NCBI RefSeq assembly: GCF_008298035.1
Contig: NZ_CP042910.1
Span: 3,797,001-3,861,000, forward strand
Reading direction: 5' to 3'
DNA from: Gimesia maris
GTDB taxonomy: Bacteria > Planctomycetota > Planctomycetia > Planctomycetales > Planctomycetaceae
Length of the DNA: 64,000 nt
In this document: positions 9,002 to 18,229 of the stretch, one piece after another
Position numbering within the stretch: position 1 is the first letter of the stretch
Layout: every line of letters begins with the position of its first letter
Translations under genes and position numbers: made by a program
Notes under the pieces: generated by a model
What the model saw: only the letters and a program-made list of their open reading frames with translations
Databases searched by the model: none
What the model was told of the DNA's origin: nothing

Positions 9002-10458
9002 TGCTGCAAATCGAAACAGTCATTTTGATCACAGGCATATTGCTCCTGCTGGGCATCGCGTCAAATAAATTGTCCGCGCGCATCGGTGTGCCCGTACTGC
9101 TCCTGTTTCTTGTAGTGGGAATGCTGGCCGGATCCGAAGGTATCGGGCGGATCGAATTTGAGGATTATTCGCTGGCCAACTCGATCGGTACGGTCGCGCT
9201 GTGCCTGATTTTATTCGATGGTGGACTGCGTACTTCTCACCACGCGATTCGGTCCGTCTGGAAACTAGCCGCGTTGCTTGCAAGTATTGGCGTCTTGATT
9301 ACTACCGCGGTCACTGGATTGGCAGCGTCCTGGATACTCAGAATATCTGTACTTGAAGGACTGTTGCTGGGAAGCATCGTTGGTTCGACGGATGCCTCGG
9401 CGGTTTTCTCAGTCCTTCGATCTGGTGGCGTCAACATCCGGCGGCGATTGGCAGAAACACTGGAGGTCGAAAGTGGATCGAACGACCCGATGGCCATCTT
9501 CCTGACCATTGGGCTGATTCAGGTACTGACTGGTGCAGTTGCGCCCGGACCAGCTTTACTGGGGTTATTCTTGACTCAACTCGTCGTAGGTACGGTCGCT
9601 GGCTTGTTCATAGGCTACGCTGGTGCTTGGGCGCTCAAGCACATTCACCTCGACTCGGCTGGTCTGTACCCGGTGATGGCGACCGCGCTTGCTTTGTTTT
9701 CGTTTGGACTGGCGGCCACTCTGGGCGGCAGCGGTTTTCTGGCCGTCTATCTGACTGGTATCGTCATTGGGAACCAGCGCCCCGTCTTCCATCGCGGCAT
9801 TCTATTATTTTACGATGCCGCGGCTTGGATTTGTCAGATTCTGATGTTCATGACACTCGGGCTCTTGAGTTTCCCCAGTCGACTTTTGGATGTCGCGGGC
9901 GTGACACTATTGATCGCCGCTGTCCTGATTTTCGTTGCGCGCCCGCTTGCTGTGTTCCTGAGTGCTTCCCGGTTTGGGTTTTCTCGTAACGAATTATTCT
10001 TTTTGTCATGGGTCGGATTGAAGGGAGCGGTTCCCATTACCCTGGCGACGTTTCCAATGCTCGCGAGTTTGCCCGGCGCGTCAGTGATGTTCGACACTGT
10101 CTTTGTGGTCGTCCTTGTGTCAGCGCTCATTCAAGGATGGACGCTGCCAGCAGCGGCCCGATTCCTGAAACTAGACGTACCGGACCAGCCTGCACCGCCA
10201 TTGACACTCGAAATCAGTTCGTTACGAGACGTCGATGGAGACATTGTCGACTACTACGTCGAGATCGGCTGTCGCGCGGCTGGCCGCAAGTTGAAAGATC
10301 TCGGGTTGCCTGGTGAGGCCGTGGTGGCGATGATTGCCCGTGGTCACGAAATCATCATGCCACAAGGAAGTTCGAAAATCGAAAGCGGCGATCACGTGGT
10401 TGTAGTAATGCGTCCAGCACTACGCGGCCAGGTCGATCGAGTTTTTTCCCGCCAGTGA
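9001..10458 (+). CDS. Potassium/proton or sodium/proton antiporter, CPA1 type with RCK_C domain
   Basis: 485 residues in the inner membrane. About twelve hydrophobic segments are followed by a soluble TrkA-C/RCK_C domain (about residues 400-475, ending KIESGDHVVVVMRPA). Core motifs include LFDGGLRTSHH, the ion-site segment GSTDASAVFSVLR and LEVESGSNDPMAIFLT, typical of NhaP2/CvrA-type exchangers. The start at 9001 overlaps the stress-protein stop by one base. The cytoplasmic RCK_C domain suggests gating by ligand. Whether it moves K+ or Na+ cannot be told from sequence. Confidence 0.9.
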   Translation: MLQIETVILITGILLLLGIASNKLSARIGVPVLLLFLVVGMLAGSEGIGRIEFEDYSLANSIGTVALCLILFDGGLRTSHHAIRSVWKLAALLASIGVLITTAVTGLAASWILRISVLEGLLLGSIVGSTDASAVFSVLRSGGVNIRRRLAETLEVESGSNDPMAIFLTIGLIQVLTGAVAPGPALLGLFLTQLVVGTVAGLFIGYAGAWALKHIHLDSAGLYPVMATALALFSFGLAATLGGSGFLAVYLTGIVIGNQRPVFHRGILLFYDAAAWICQILMFMTLGLLSFPSRLLDVAGVTLLIAAVLIFVARPLAVFLSASRFGFSRNELFFLSWVGLKGAVPITLATFPMLASLPGASVMFDTVFVVVLVSALIQGWTLPAAARFLKLDVPDQPAPPLTLEISSLRDVDGDIVDYYVEIGCRAAGRKLKDLGLPGEAVVAMIARGHEIIMPQGSSKIESGDHVVVVMRPALRGQVDRVFSRQ

Positions 10459-10658
10459 GGCCCACCGGAAGCTGCCCACGGGCTGTCGATTCAGAATGAT
10501 TCAGACAATCCATAAAGAAACGGAATTCGCATATGTGTTTCCTTATGCATACAAAGTCAAACGTCGGTAGACTTCTCGACTTCTGCAACAGGCTTTCGAT
10601 CCGGGTCAATACTTCCCCAGCTCTCACATTTGCGATGTCGTATTAAATTAACAAGCTA

Positions 10659-13600
10659 TTATGGTTTGCTGATATAAGCAATCAGGTCAGCCAGATCCTG
10701 CGCGGTCAATTCCTTTTCCAAACCATCTGGCATTAACGATTTTCCGGTACTACGAATTTCTTCCAGCTGTCCGCGCAGAATTGTTTTTTTCTTATCACCC
10801 TGGGCAACCAAGGAAATGCTGTTGCCTGTTTCGGAACCCATCATGCCTGTGAACGTCAATCCGTCATCTGTGACCGCAATATAAGTCACATATTTTCCAT
10901 CCACGGAGGCGCTCGGGTCGAGAATGGAAGTGAGCAGGCTGGCTGGTTTGCGGTCTGTGAGGGAACGCAGATTCGGCCCGATATCGAAGCCTACCTGATC
11001 CAGTTTATGACAGGTGGCACAATGTTTTTTAAACAGGGGTACGCCTCGCTCCGGAATACCTTTCAGAGTCAGCACATACTGATGTGCCTTGACGACAGCC
11101 CGACGATCAGCGCTCCCTGAATTGGCCAGCAGTTTCTTCACACGGTTTTTGATCTTCACATCCCGCGAACCAGCCAGCGTCTGTCGCACGCTGGCGTTGA
11201 TCTCTCCAGCCCCCAATTGCCCCGACTCAATCGTATCCAGTAATCGTGAAGTCCAGTTGGGACGCGATATCAGCAGTCCTAATATTTCTGATCGTAACCG
11301 GGGACCATGACTGTCCCAGCCGCGGAGCAGAACTTCACTGACAGCATCATCTGAAAAAGTGCCAAGTTGCTGCACCGTCGCCGATTGAATTGCAGACGAT
11401 ACCTGAGGAGAAATCAGTGCCCCCAGTTCCTGAATCTCGCGCGCTCTGGTCTTGGGAGCACGTCCCAGTAAACCAATCGCCGCGATTCGTTCCGCCTGAT
11501 CGGCTTCAGAATCGAAAGCAACTTTATGTGCCTGTTTTGTTAGCGAAGCAATCTGGCTGAGCAGTTTTTGTCCCTGCTCTGTCTCCTGGTCCACGAGAGT
11601 AGCTAGCGAATTTTTCTGTGCTTTCAACGCATCCAGCACACTGGCAATGTTCTGACACTGCCAGACAAAATGTTTGTGTCTATCCAGGCTGATAATCTTT
11701 TGCAGCCCGCTTTGTGCTGCTGAACCCTGTCGCATCGCCACAGATAAGGTGAGTAGTTCCCCGATTATTTTTTGAGCAGCAGGGTTCTCAGTCTGGGCCA
11801 GAGTTGCTTGCATCACCCCGGCAATATTCTGTTGATTCAAAGAGCTTAACACAGCAGCTGAAAGGTAGGTATCGTTTGAGTTTTCCAACAGCATCTGGGC
11901 AATTGTTTGTGCACTGGCCTGAGCATCCCACTCTCCCAGTGAGTACGCCAGTTGCAGCCGCGTTTTAGCATCGGCATCTTGGGCCAGTTTCACAGCCTGA
12001 GAAATTAGTTCCGGATGTTTTTTGGCAATCTTTTCGCTGAGCCGAATCGCATGTCGCCGAACACCTGGATTCTGATCCGTCAGCCCGGCCCGCAATACGT
12101 CAGCTGACAGCTGGGACAGACCATCCAGAGTACAAAGTGCCTGCAAGCGGACCAATGCTGATTTGCCTTGTTTAACCAGTTGTTGCAGAGGCTTTACCGC
12201 AGCAGGATCGTTCCTCCATTGAAGTGTCTGAGAAGCCAGATCGCGCTGGATACCGTTCGGACTATTCAGTGCCGCGACCAGTTCAAGCGTGCTCATTTGA
12301 GTAAAATCGGGAACCGGACGTACTGCCGTCCCCTGCTTCACTACCCGGTAAATCCGGCCTCTATCATCGCCGTGCCGGTAGAAAGGCTTCAACTCCTCAC
12401 GTCCTGCCGGTGTGAGCCAGTCGGGATGTTCGATCATATACCGGTACATATCCACGACCCACAGGGCGCCATCCGGTCCGGTCCGTGCCATGACCGGGCG
12501 TGTCCAGCGATCTTCCGAAGCGAAAAAGTCGAAAGGTTTCTCCGCCGGATCCCGGTGTGAAACAAAACTCACCCCCTGCTCTTTGAGGATGTTATGCTGC
12601 ACGAGATTATGAAACGGTTCGCAGGTAAAAGCGTGTTGCTGATCAGCGCGTGGAAAAAGCAGTTCATCCCGGTAAATCATTGCGGAACAGGCAGACGTAT
12701 AGCGACCGGAATGTTCAAAGCTGTGAAAGCGTTTTTGAGGATCCGTTGCGGGATAGACCTTTGGGTTACGAGGAACTACCAGTTGCTGACGTGGATCGGG
12801 TGAAGCGATATGGGGATTCCGTCTGAGATAGCGGTCGTCTAGCACAAAATGCCAGAGTGGGTGGCTGTTCTGCTCACCAAACCAGTTTCCCCAGTCATCC
12901 CGATTACGGCCAAACTGTGAAGGACCTGACTGGGGATCCAGTTCACCCGTATCGGGCTGAAACCGAAAATCCCGCGAGCCGATGGTGAGCAGCTCACCTG
13001 TTTTCGCGGATTTGATCTTACGATCTGCTCCATAGCCCCCATGATGGGCACCGCTGGCGCAATAGACCCAGTTGTCTAAACCCCACCGCAGGCCATTCAC
13101 GCGCAACTGCTGATTCCCTTCCAGGAACCCCGAAAAAATGACGTCACGCTTATCAGCCACGCCATCCCCGTTTGTATCTTCCGCATAAAAGATTTCAGGA
13201 GCCGCCGTCACCAGAATTCCATCACCCCAGGGCATGACACCATTGGGAAACGAGATATTGTCCAGAAACAAGGTTGAGTGATCATACTTTCCATCACCGT
13301 TCGTATCACGTAAACAGCGTATGCGTCCTCCCGGCTTTCCCTTCCCATCCATGCCGTAAGGGTAGTCTGCCATTTCCGCAACCCAGAGCCGGCCATCGGC
13401 TCCCCAGGCGATCGCCACAGGGTCTTTCACCAATGGTTCCGCAGCGACCAGTTGCAGTTCATAGCCCGGACGAACATGCGTTGCTGCCAGCGATTCTTCC
13501 GGTGACATCGGGGGGGCGTCCGGAGCGGGCGTTTCGGCAGCACTGACATTCGCAGCAGGCTGTGCTTTGTCAGCAGGATCTAAAATTTTGATCTCAATAT

Positions 13601-15824
13601 TCCGATACAGAATTTCTGCACCTTCTACCTGAAACGCCAGCTTACCCCGGCTCACCGGTTCCCATTTATTTGTTTCTGAATTGAATTTCTTCAAATCAGT
13701 ATATCGATTTACCAGTTTTCCATTCACAATGTGTTCGGCACTTTCAGAACCGCGGACAATGACTTCCACGGTATTCCAACCTTCTTTTTCGACGGTCTCA
13801 CTTTTGATCACCCGCGAAACGCCGGTCTCTTTTCCCAGGAAGATGGACTTACCGCCTGCAGCCGGATCCACGTACTGTGGTGATTTCCCCTTCTGGAGCA
13901 CGTTAATCGTCGCGCCGGTTCCGTAGACCAGAAACAGGTCGCCGGTATCCTTTTCCTGTATCTGACACTCAATACTACTCGGCCAGACTTTGTGCTTATC
14001 GAAGATGTGATACAGAATCCCGGCATCGCGAACGACATTGGTTCGTGGGGCAAACTTTTTTGTTCCCCATTTGTATTCGAGGCGGAGATGAAAATGAGAA
14101 TACTCGTCTTTGGTCGCAAAATACCCAAAGGGTGACTTCTTACCTGCCGGAGTATCTCGATAGATATGGAACACACCGTCTTTGACCTGCACGAATTTAT
14201 CTGGATCTTTGATGGGCGTTTTTGTGGCGAGAATGGTATCCACGTCATCCAGGTTATTACCGTTAAACAGAGGACGCCAGCCTTTGGAATCCGCTTTCAT
14301 TTCTGTAGTTTTCCTGTTTGCGACAGCAACTGTTTTCTGTTTAGTATTCGGTTTTTGACTTACTGCCTGTTTCGGTTTTGAAAACATTTGGCTGATTGAT
14401 TCGATGGTTTGTTCGGTCAATACCTGTCCGCCCGCGGGTCCTACGAGATTACTCTCGATGATGGCGCTATAACTTCCCCCCTGAACGGCTCGTTTTGTGG
14501 GAACGTAAGTACCTGGGCCACACAGTTGGATCACAAACGTCTGTAAAGCTGGGCTCCGCGATTTCATCTGGGTTCCAAAATCATTGAACAGTTCAAAGTC
14601 ATTGGTCGCGATTGCAATATCACCCAGGCGAATCGTATGCAGTTCCATCTGGTATGGTTCTTCAGTTCCCGCGTGCTGTTGGTCGTATCGCTCCAGAACT
14701 GTTTGCTTCCATTTCATCATCCGGTATTTAGAACGATCTTTGGCATAGCTTTTCACTTCCTTCTGAATGCGGGTATAATCGTCGTCACTCACTTTCTGTT
14801 TCGGCAATGCGATGGTTTTGACCTGGTGCTCGAATATTGGCGTCGCGTGCTTCTCCTGCTTTGCTCCCGCATAGGCTTCTTCCCAGCCGGCAACAATGCG
14901 TTTGGCCAGTGAATCAAGTAAACTTAACCCGTTCAGTTTGCGCATCCGCTCTTCTGCTTTTTTACGGTACATCACGCGTGGCACCTGGTCACCTGCAGCA
15001 CCGGCCCAGCCCAGAACGTGCAGTTGCTCGCCATATTTTTCGCGTAACTGCTCACGCACCGGATGCCAGAAGTCCGCATTGACCCCTTTGTTACCTTCGA
15101 CGGCCTGTGCCGGGCAGGCAATATTGATCGCTGTCGCAATCAATTCATTCTTTTCGTTCCAGAAAAATAGAGCTTCCAGGGCATGATCTTCATAGCCTTC
15201 GATTCCACGAAAACTGTCGACGGAAGTACTGCCATACATTTTGGCACTCCCGTTAGCATACAGGGCGCGACGATTCTGCGCGATCACAGCATGCCCCAGG
15301 CCCCAGCCTGCACTTCCCTTTTGTCGAGAGTTCCAGGCTTTAACAATGGCATTAGCAATCTGATTTGATGCAAACTCTACAAACTCGGCCGGATGAGTAA
15401 TTCCTGTTTCTGGAAGATCGTAGCGACCTTCAATTAGAGTGGGAGCCGTATGTGTGTGCGTTGCATTGAGAACGATCTTCTTTACATCCACGTCTTTCAG
15501 CAGTGGTGTCACTTTATCCCGTACCGCTTCCAGAATGCCGCCCCGGATACAAATCACATCGCACGAGACCATGATCGCATAATCTTCTGTTTTTCCAGCC
15601 TGACGCGATTCCAGCACCAGCACTGTGGCACTAATTTCGCTCTCTACTTTTTTGGCAATCCGAGTGCGCATATGGCCGGTCAATGAAACCGGCAATGGGG
15701 GAGTGATATTGGTCGTGGCTGCTCCGATAAATAAATCCGAGGCGCAGGCCGGGGATTTCGCTCCCACAAGGAGCAGGCCCATGATGCAGATGAGGAATAT
15801 CAGTCGTTTCAAGTGAAAGTTCAT
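10659..15824 (-). CDS. Giant fusion: ceramidase-like, DUF1080, PVC-type dehydrogenase, HEAT repeats, cytochrome c
   Basis: 1721 residues with four family modules in one frame. After a signal peptide (1-29) comes a neutral-ceramidase-like domain (about 30-470; GAATTNITPPLPVSLTGH, NATHTHTAP). A DUF1080/3-keto-disaccharide-hydrolase-like domain follows (about 511-755; GWRPLFNGNNLDD). Next is a PVC-type membrane-bound dehydrogenase beta-propeller (about 780-1180; RPGYELQLVAAEPLVKDPVA), then HEAT-like helices (1200-1570), and a C-terminal cytochrome domain with CATCH near residue 1600. These modules usually occur separately or in pairs in planctomycetes; all four together is striking. Likely extracytoplasmic and redox-linked; the substrate may be a lipid or glycan derivative (inference). 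An assembly fusion is unlikely because the frame is uninterrupted. Confidence 0.88.
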   Translation of the reverse strand: MNFHLKRLIFLICIMGLLLVGAKSPACASDLFIGAATTNITPPLPVSLTGHMRTRIAKKVESEISATVLVLESRQAGKTEDYAIMVSCDVICIRGGILEAVRDKVTPLLKDVDVKKIVLNATHTHTAPTLIEGRYDLPETGITHPAEFVEFASNQIANAIVKAWNSRQKGSAGWGLGHAVIAQNRRALYANGSAKMYGSTSVDSFRGIEGYEDHALEALFFWNEKNELIATAINIACPAQAVEGNKGVNADFWHPVREQLREKYGEQLHVLGWAGAAGDQVPRVMYRKKAEERMRKLNGLSLLDSLAKRIVAGWEEAYAGAKQEKHATPIFEHQVKTIALPKQKVSDDDYTRIQKEVKSYAKDRSKYRMMKWKQTVLERYDQQHAGTEEPYQMELHTIRLGDIAIATNDFELFNDFGTQMKSRSPALQTFVIQLCGPGTYVPTKRAVQGGSYSAIIESNLVGPAGGQVLTEQTIESISQMFSKPKQAVSQKPNTKQKTVAVANRKTTEMKADSKGWRPLFNGNNLDDVDTILATKTPIKDPDKFVQVKDGVFHIYRDTPAGKKSPFGYFATKDEYSHFHLRLEYKWGTKKFAPRTNVVRDAGILYHIFDKHKVWPSSIECQIQEKDTGDLFLVYGTGATINVLQKGKSPQYVDPAAGGKSIFLGKETGVSRVIKSETVEKEGWNTVEVIVRGSESAEHIVNGKLVNRYTDLKKFNSETNKWEPVSRGKLAFQVEGAEILYRNIEIKILDPADKAQPAANVSAAETPAPDAPPMSPEESLAATHVRPGYELQLVAAEPLVKDPVAIAWGADGRLWVAEMADYPYGMDGKGKPGGRIRCLRDTNGDGKYDHSTLFLDNISFPNGVMPWGDGILVTAAPEIFYAEDTNGDGVADKRDVIFSGFLEGNQQLRVNGLRWGLDNWVYCASGAHHGGYGADRKIKSAKTGELLTIGSRDFRFQPDTGELDPQSGPSQFGRNRDDWGNWFGEQNSHPLWHFVLDDRYLRRNPHIASPDPRQQLVVPRNPKVYPATDPQKRFHSFEHSGRYTSACSAMIYRDELLFPRADQQHAFTCEPFHNLVQHNILKEQGVSFVSHRDPAEKPFDFFASEDRWTRPVMARTGPDGALWVVDMYRYMIEHPDWLTPAGREELKPFYRHGDDRGRIYRVVKQGTAVRPVPDFTQMSTLELVAALNSPNGIQRDLASQTLQWRNDPAAVKPLQQLVKQGKSALVRLQALCTLDGLSQLSADVLRAGLTDQNPGVRRHAIRLSEKIAKKHPELISQAVKLAQDADAKTRLQLAYSLGEWDAQASAQTIAQMLLENSNDTYLSAAVLSSLNQQNIAGVMQATLAQTENPAAQKIIGELLTLSVAMRQGSAAQSGLQKIISLDRHKHFVWQCQNIASVLDALKAQKNSLATLVDQETEQGQKLLSQIASLTKQAHKVAFDSEADQAERIAAIGLLGRAPKTRAREIQELGALISPQVSSAIQSATVQQLGTFSDDAVSEVLLRGWDSHGPRLRSEILGLLISRPNWTSRLLDTIESGQLGAGEINASVRQTLAGSRDVKIKNRVKKLLANSGSADRRAVVKAHQYVLTLKGIPERGVPLFKKHCATCHKLDQVGFDIGPNLRSLTDRKPASLLTSILDPSASVDGKYVTYIAVTDDGLTFTGMMGSETGNSISLVAQGDKKKTILRGQLEEIRSTGKSLMPDGLEKELTAQDLADLIAYISKP

Positions 15825-16047
15825 TTTCTCTCCAGGTCAATCAGTCAGTGATGATAGTATCTTGTTTTTAGCGGTTCAGGAGACCTGACACCATACTTTT
15901 AAATGAGGAAATTGGTTTGGTAAACAACACTCAAGCCAGAAATCACCGCGAGGCAGTCTCTGGCGGGCTCCGGCATTTTTTTATTGAGGACTTAAAGCTT
16001 CAGAAAATCTGGTGACCTTCTTCCCGTTGAATTTGATTCCAAGACAA

Positions 16048-17067
16048 TCATATCAATAGTTCAATCCCGCTGCCCGAAATCGAACTGAAATCGACCCTGC
16101 CATTTCGAATGCTGACTCCCCGTGCAGAGTCTTCCGCCAGCAGAGTGGCACCATCGAAATCGGCGTAATCCAGTAAAGGCAGCAATTGCGCGGCCGCCGA
16201 GATGCCGACCGTTGATTCAATCATGCACCCGACCATGGTTTTCATTCCCAGTTCGCGGGCCTGTTTTAACATACGACTGGCAGGAGTCAGTCCACCACAC
16301 TTGCAGAGTTTGACATTGATACCATGAAACAGACCATGACACTTTCCCACATCCGGTTCAGTCCGACAGCTCTCATCAGCAATCACAGGTAATACACTAT
16401 TGAGAAATACCAGCCGGTGTGCTTCCTCGGGAGCATCAGCAGATAGGGGTTGCTCGATAAATTCGATTCCCAGTTCAGCCAGCACACGGGAATTCGCGAT
16501 GGTCTGCTCCGGGGTCCAAGCACAATTGGCATCGACGCGAATCGTCGCATCAGTCTCCTGCCGCAAAGCCTGTACGATTTCGAGATCATGCGGCGTTCCC
16601 AGTTTGACCTTATAGACAGGCCAGCCGGGCTGTTCGCGGTACTTACGTACCATTTCCTCTATCGAATCGATCCCCAGCGTATAACTGGATTGTGTATGTC
16701 CCATCGCAGGAAGTTCGAGAATTTCCGTTGTAGGAATTCCATGCAACTTTCCATACAGGTCATAGGCGGCACCGTCGATTGCTGAGAGTGCGAACTTGTC
16801 GTGAGGAAAGACCTCATCACAGCGATCGAACAGTTCACCAGGGTGAATCAGATCCCAATCCGCGATCAACTCTCTCATCTGGCTTAATGAAGCTTCCAGT
16901 GATTCGTAGTTGTGACCATAGTAGGAATTACAGGTCACTTCGCCATAGCCAGTTGCATCCTGATGAGACAGACTCACTATCAGGCATTGCTGATGACGAA
17001 GTGTTCCGCGTGCAATTGTGAACGGATCCTTGAGTGGAAGTTCAACCCGCTGCCAAAACAGTTTCAC
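16048..17067 (-). CDS. dgcA: Dipeptide epimerase/N-acetyl-glutamate racemase-like enolase-superfamily enzyme (DgcA-like)
   Basis: 339 residues of the muconate-lactonizing branch of the enolase superfamily. Visible catalytic landmarks are YKVKLGTP (KxK acid/base lysines), the metal ligands in RVDANCAW, FIEQPL and ADESCR, and the opposite-face lysine in NVKLCKCGGL. The family includes L-Ala-D/L-Glu epimerases and DgcA, which racemises N-acetylglutamate. Its ATG overlaps the stop of the DUF1611 gene by 4 bp (17064-17067); that pairing defines the DgcN-DgcA D-glutamate route known from marine bacteria. The exact substrate is inferred from this pairing. Confidence 0.85.
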   Translation of the reverse strand: MKLFWQRVELPLKDPFTIARGTLRHQQCLIVSLSHQDATGYGEVTCNSYYGHNYESLEASLSQMRELIADWDLIHPGELFDRCDEVFPHDKFALSAIDGAAYDLYGKLHGIPTTEILELPAMGHTQSSYTLGIDSIEEMVRKYREQPGWPVYKVKLGTPHDLEIVQALRQETDATIRVDANCAWTPEQTIANSRVLAELGIEFIEQPLSADAPEEAHRLVFLNSVLPVIADESCRTEPDVGKCHGLFHGINVKLCKCGGLTPASRMLKQARELGMKTMVGCMIESTVGISAAAQLLPLLDYADFDGATLLAEDSARGVSIRNGRVDFSSISGSGIELLI

Positions 17068-18161
17068 GTCGACATCCTCTCTTTCAGTCCCAGAACGGCG
17101 TCAACGAGAACAGCCGGACCATCGCGATAAACATCGCAGACGGGTAACCCCAGTAGTTCCTGAACCTGCTGCTTCTCAATCTCCCCCTGCGCTGCAGAAA
17201 TATTTCGACCATTCATGGCAACTCCCACAAATTCCGCCGGAAAGCGTTCAGAGGCCAGTTGTTCATAGAGTTCCCGGTAGCGTTCCAGCGTCTTCAGAGG
17301 AACATGGGGCAGCCCTTTGACATGAGGTCGGGCTGCTTCATAACAGAAAATTAACCCCTGAGGTGCGCAGCCATGAAGAAGCCCCAGTGTCACTGCAGAG
17401 AAAGCAGGATGAGTAATACTGCCCTGCCCTTCAATGAGTAATATCTCATGTTGCTCATTCTGCAGCACCAGTTCTTCGACAGCCCCGTTCACGAAGTCAG
17501 ACACAACACAGTCGACAGGCACTCCATTTCCGACAACCATAATACCGGTCTGACCGGTTGCCAGAAACTTTGCATCCGCCTGACGTTTCTGCAGACCGCG
17601 TTCCAGTTCCAGCATGGTGACCATCTTACCAACGCTGCAATCCTGACCGACAGCATGAATCCGCAGGCAGCCGGGACGAAAATCAGCACACGTCGCCGTT
17701 TTACGATGCTGGTTCCTGCGCACGTCAATCAGCAGGCTTCCACTCCGTTCCGCTTCCTGGCAGAAGACTTCATTGTCCACGAGGAAGTCATGCAGTCCGG
17801 AAACGACATCCAAACCGTGCTGGACCCCTTCCGTGATTACCAGACTCAAATCTTCCGGCATTTGTCCACCGGGAGGTGAGATCCCAATAAAGAGTGCATC
17901 GGGCGTATCCACGTCCGACAGGGAGGCAACGACAGGAGTGTTCCCGCCAACGCCGTAAAGCTCCTGAGTCGTTTTTCCGCAATGCGCCGGATCGATTACA
18001 GCCAGGCAGTGTTCACCTCGGTAGCGTAACAGGCTCATGGCAGTCTTGGAGTTAGACAAGGCTGCATCAAGTCCCACTGCAATGGCGATGCGTCGATATT
18101 TGCTGATTGTTTCCAATCCAGACACAGACGATTTTAAAGAATCGAGTGCAGCAGTATTCAT
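17064..18161 (-). CDS. dgcN: DUF1611 protein, DgcN-like N-acyltransferase
   Basis: 365 residues of DUF1611. An N-terminal Rossmann-like part (about 20-110; CLAVIDPAHCGKTTQELYGVGG) is followed by a P-loop-like C-terminal half (HAVGQDCSVGKMVTMLELERGL near residue 175, LLIEGQGSITHPAFS near residue 238). DgcN members acetylate D-glutamate before epimerisation by DgcA. The gene lies 68 bp after the D-aminoacylase and overlaps the epimerase by 4 bp, so all three are probably one operon for D-amino acid or peptidoglycan-derived N-acyl amino acid handling. The specific substrate is inferred. Confidence 0.85.
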   Translation of the reverse strand: MNTAALDSLKSSVSGLETISKYRRIAIAVGLDAALSNSKTAMSLLRYRGEHCLAVIDPAHCGKTTQELYGVGGNTPVVASLSDVDTPDALFIGISPPGGQMPEDLSLVITEGVQHGLDVVSGLHDFLVDNEVFCQEAERSGSLLIDVRRNQHRKTATCADFRPGCLRIHAVGQDCSVGKMVTMLELERGLQKRQADAKFLATGQTGIMVVGNGVPVDCVVSDFVNGAVEELVLQNEQHEILLIEGQGSITHPAFSAVTLGLLHGCAPQGLIFCYEAARPHVKGLPHVPLKTLERYRELYEQLASERFPAEFVGVAMNGRNISAAQGEIEKQQVQELLGLPVCDVYRDGPAVLVDAVLGLKERMST

Positions 18162-18229
18162 AGTTTAAACCAGTGTTAAATAAGAGATAAGAACCGAGAA
18201 CATTATTTTATTCAGATTGTTGTCCCTGT

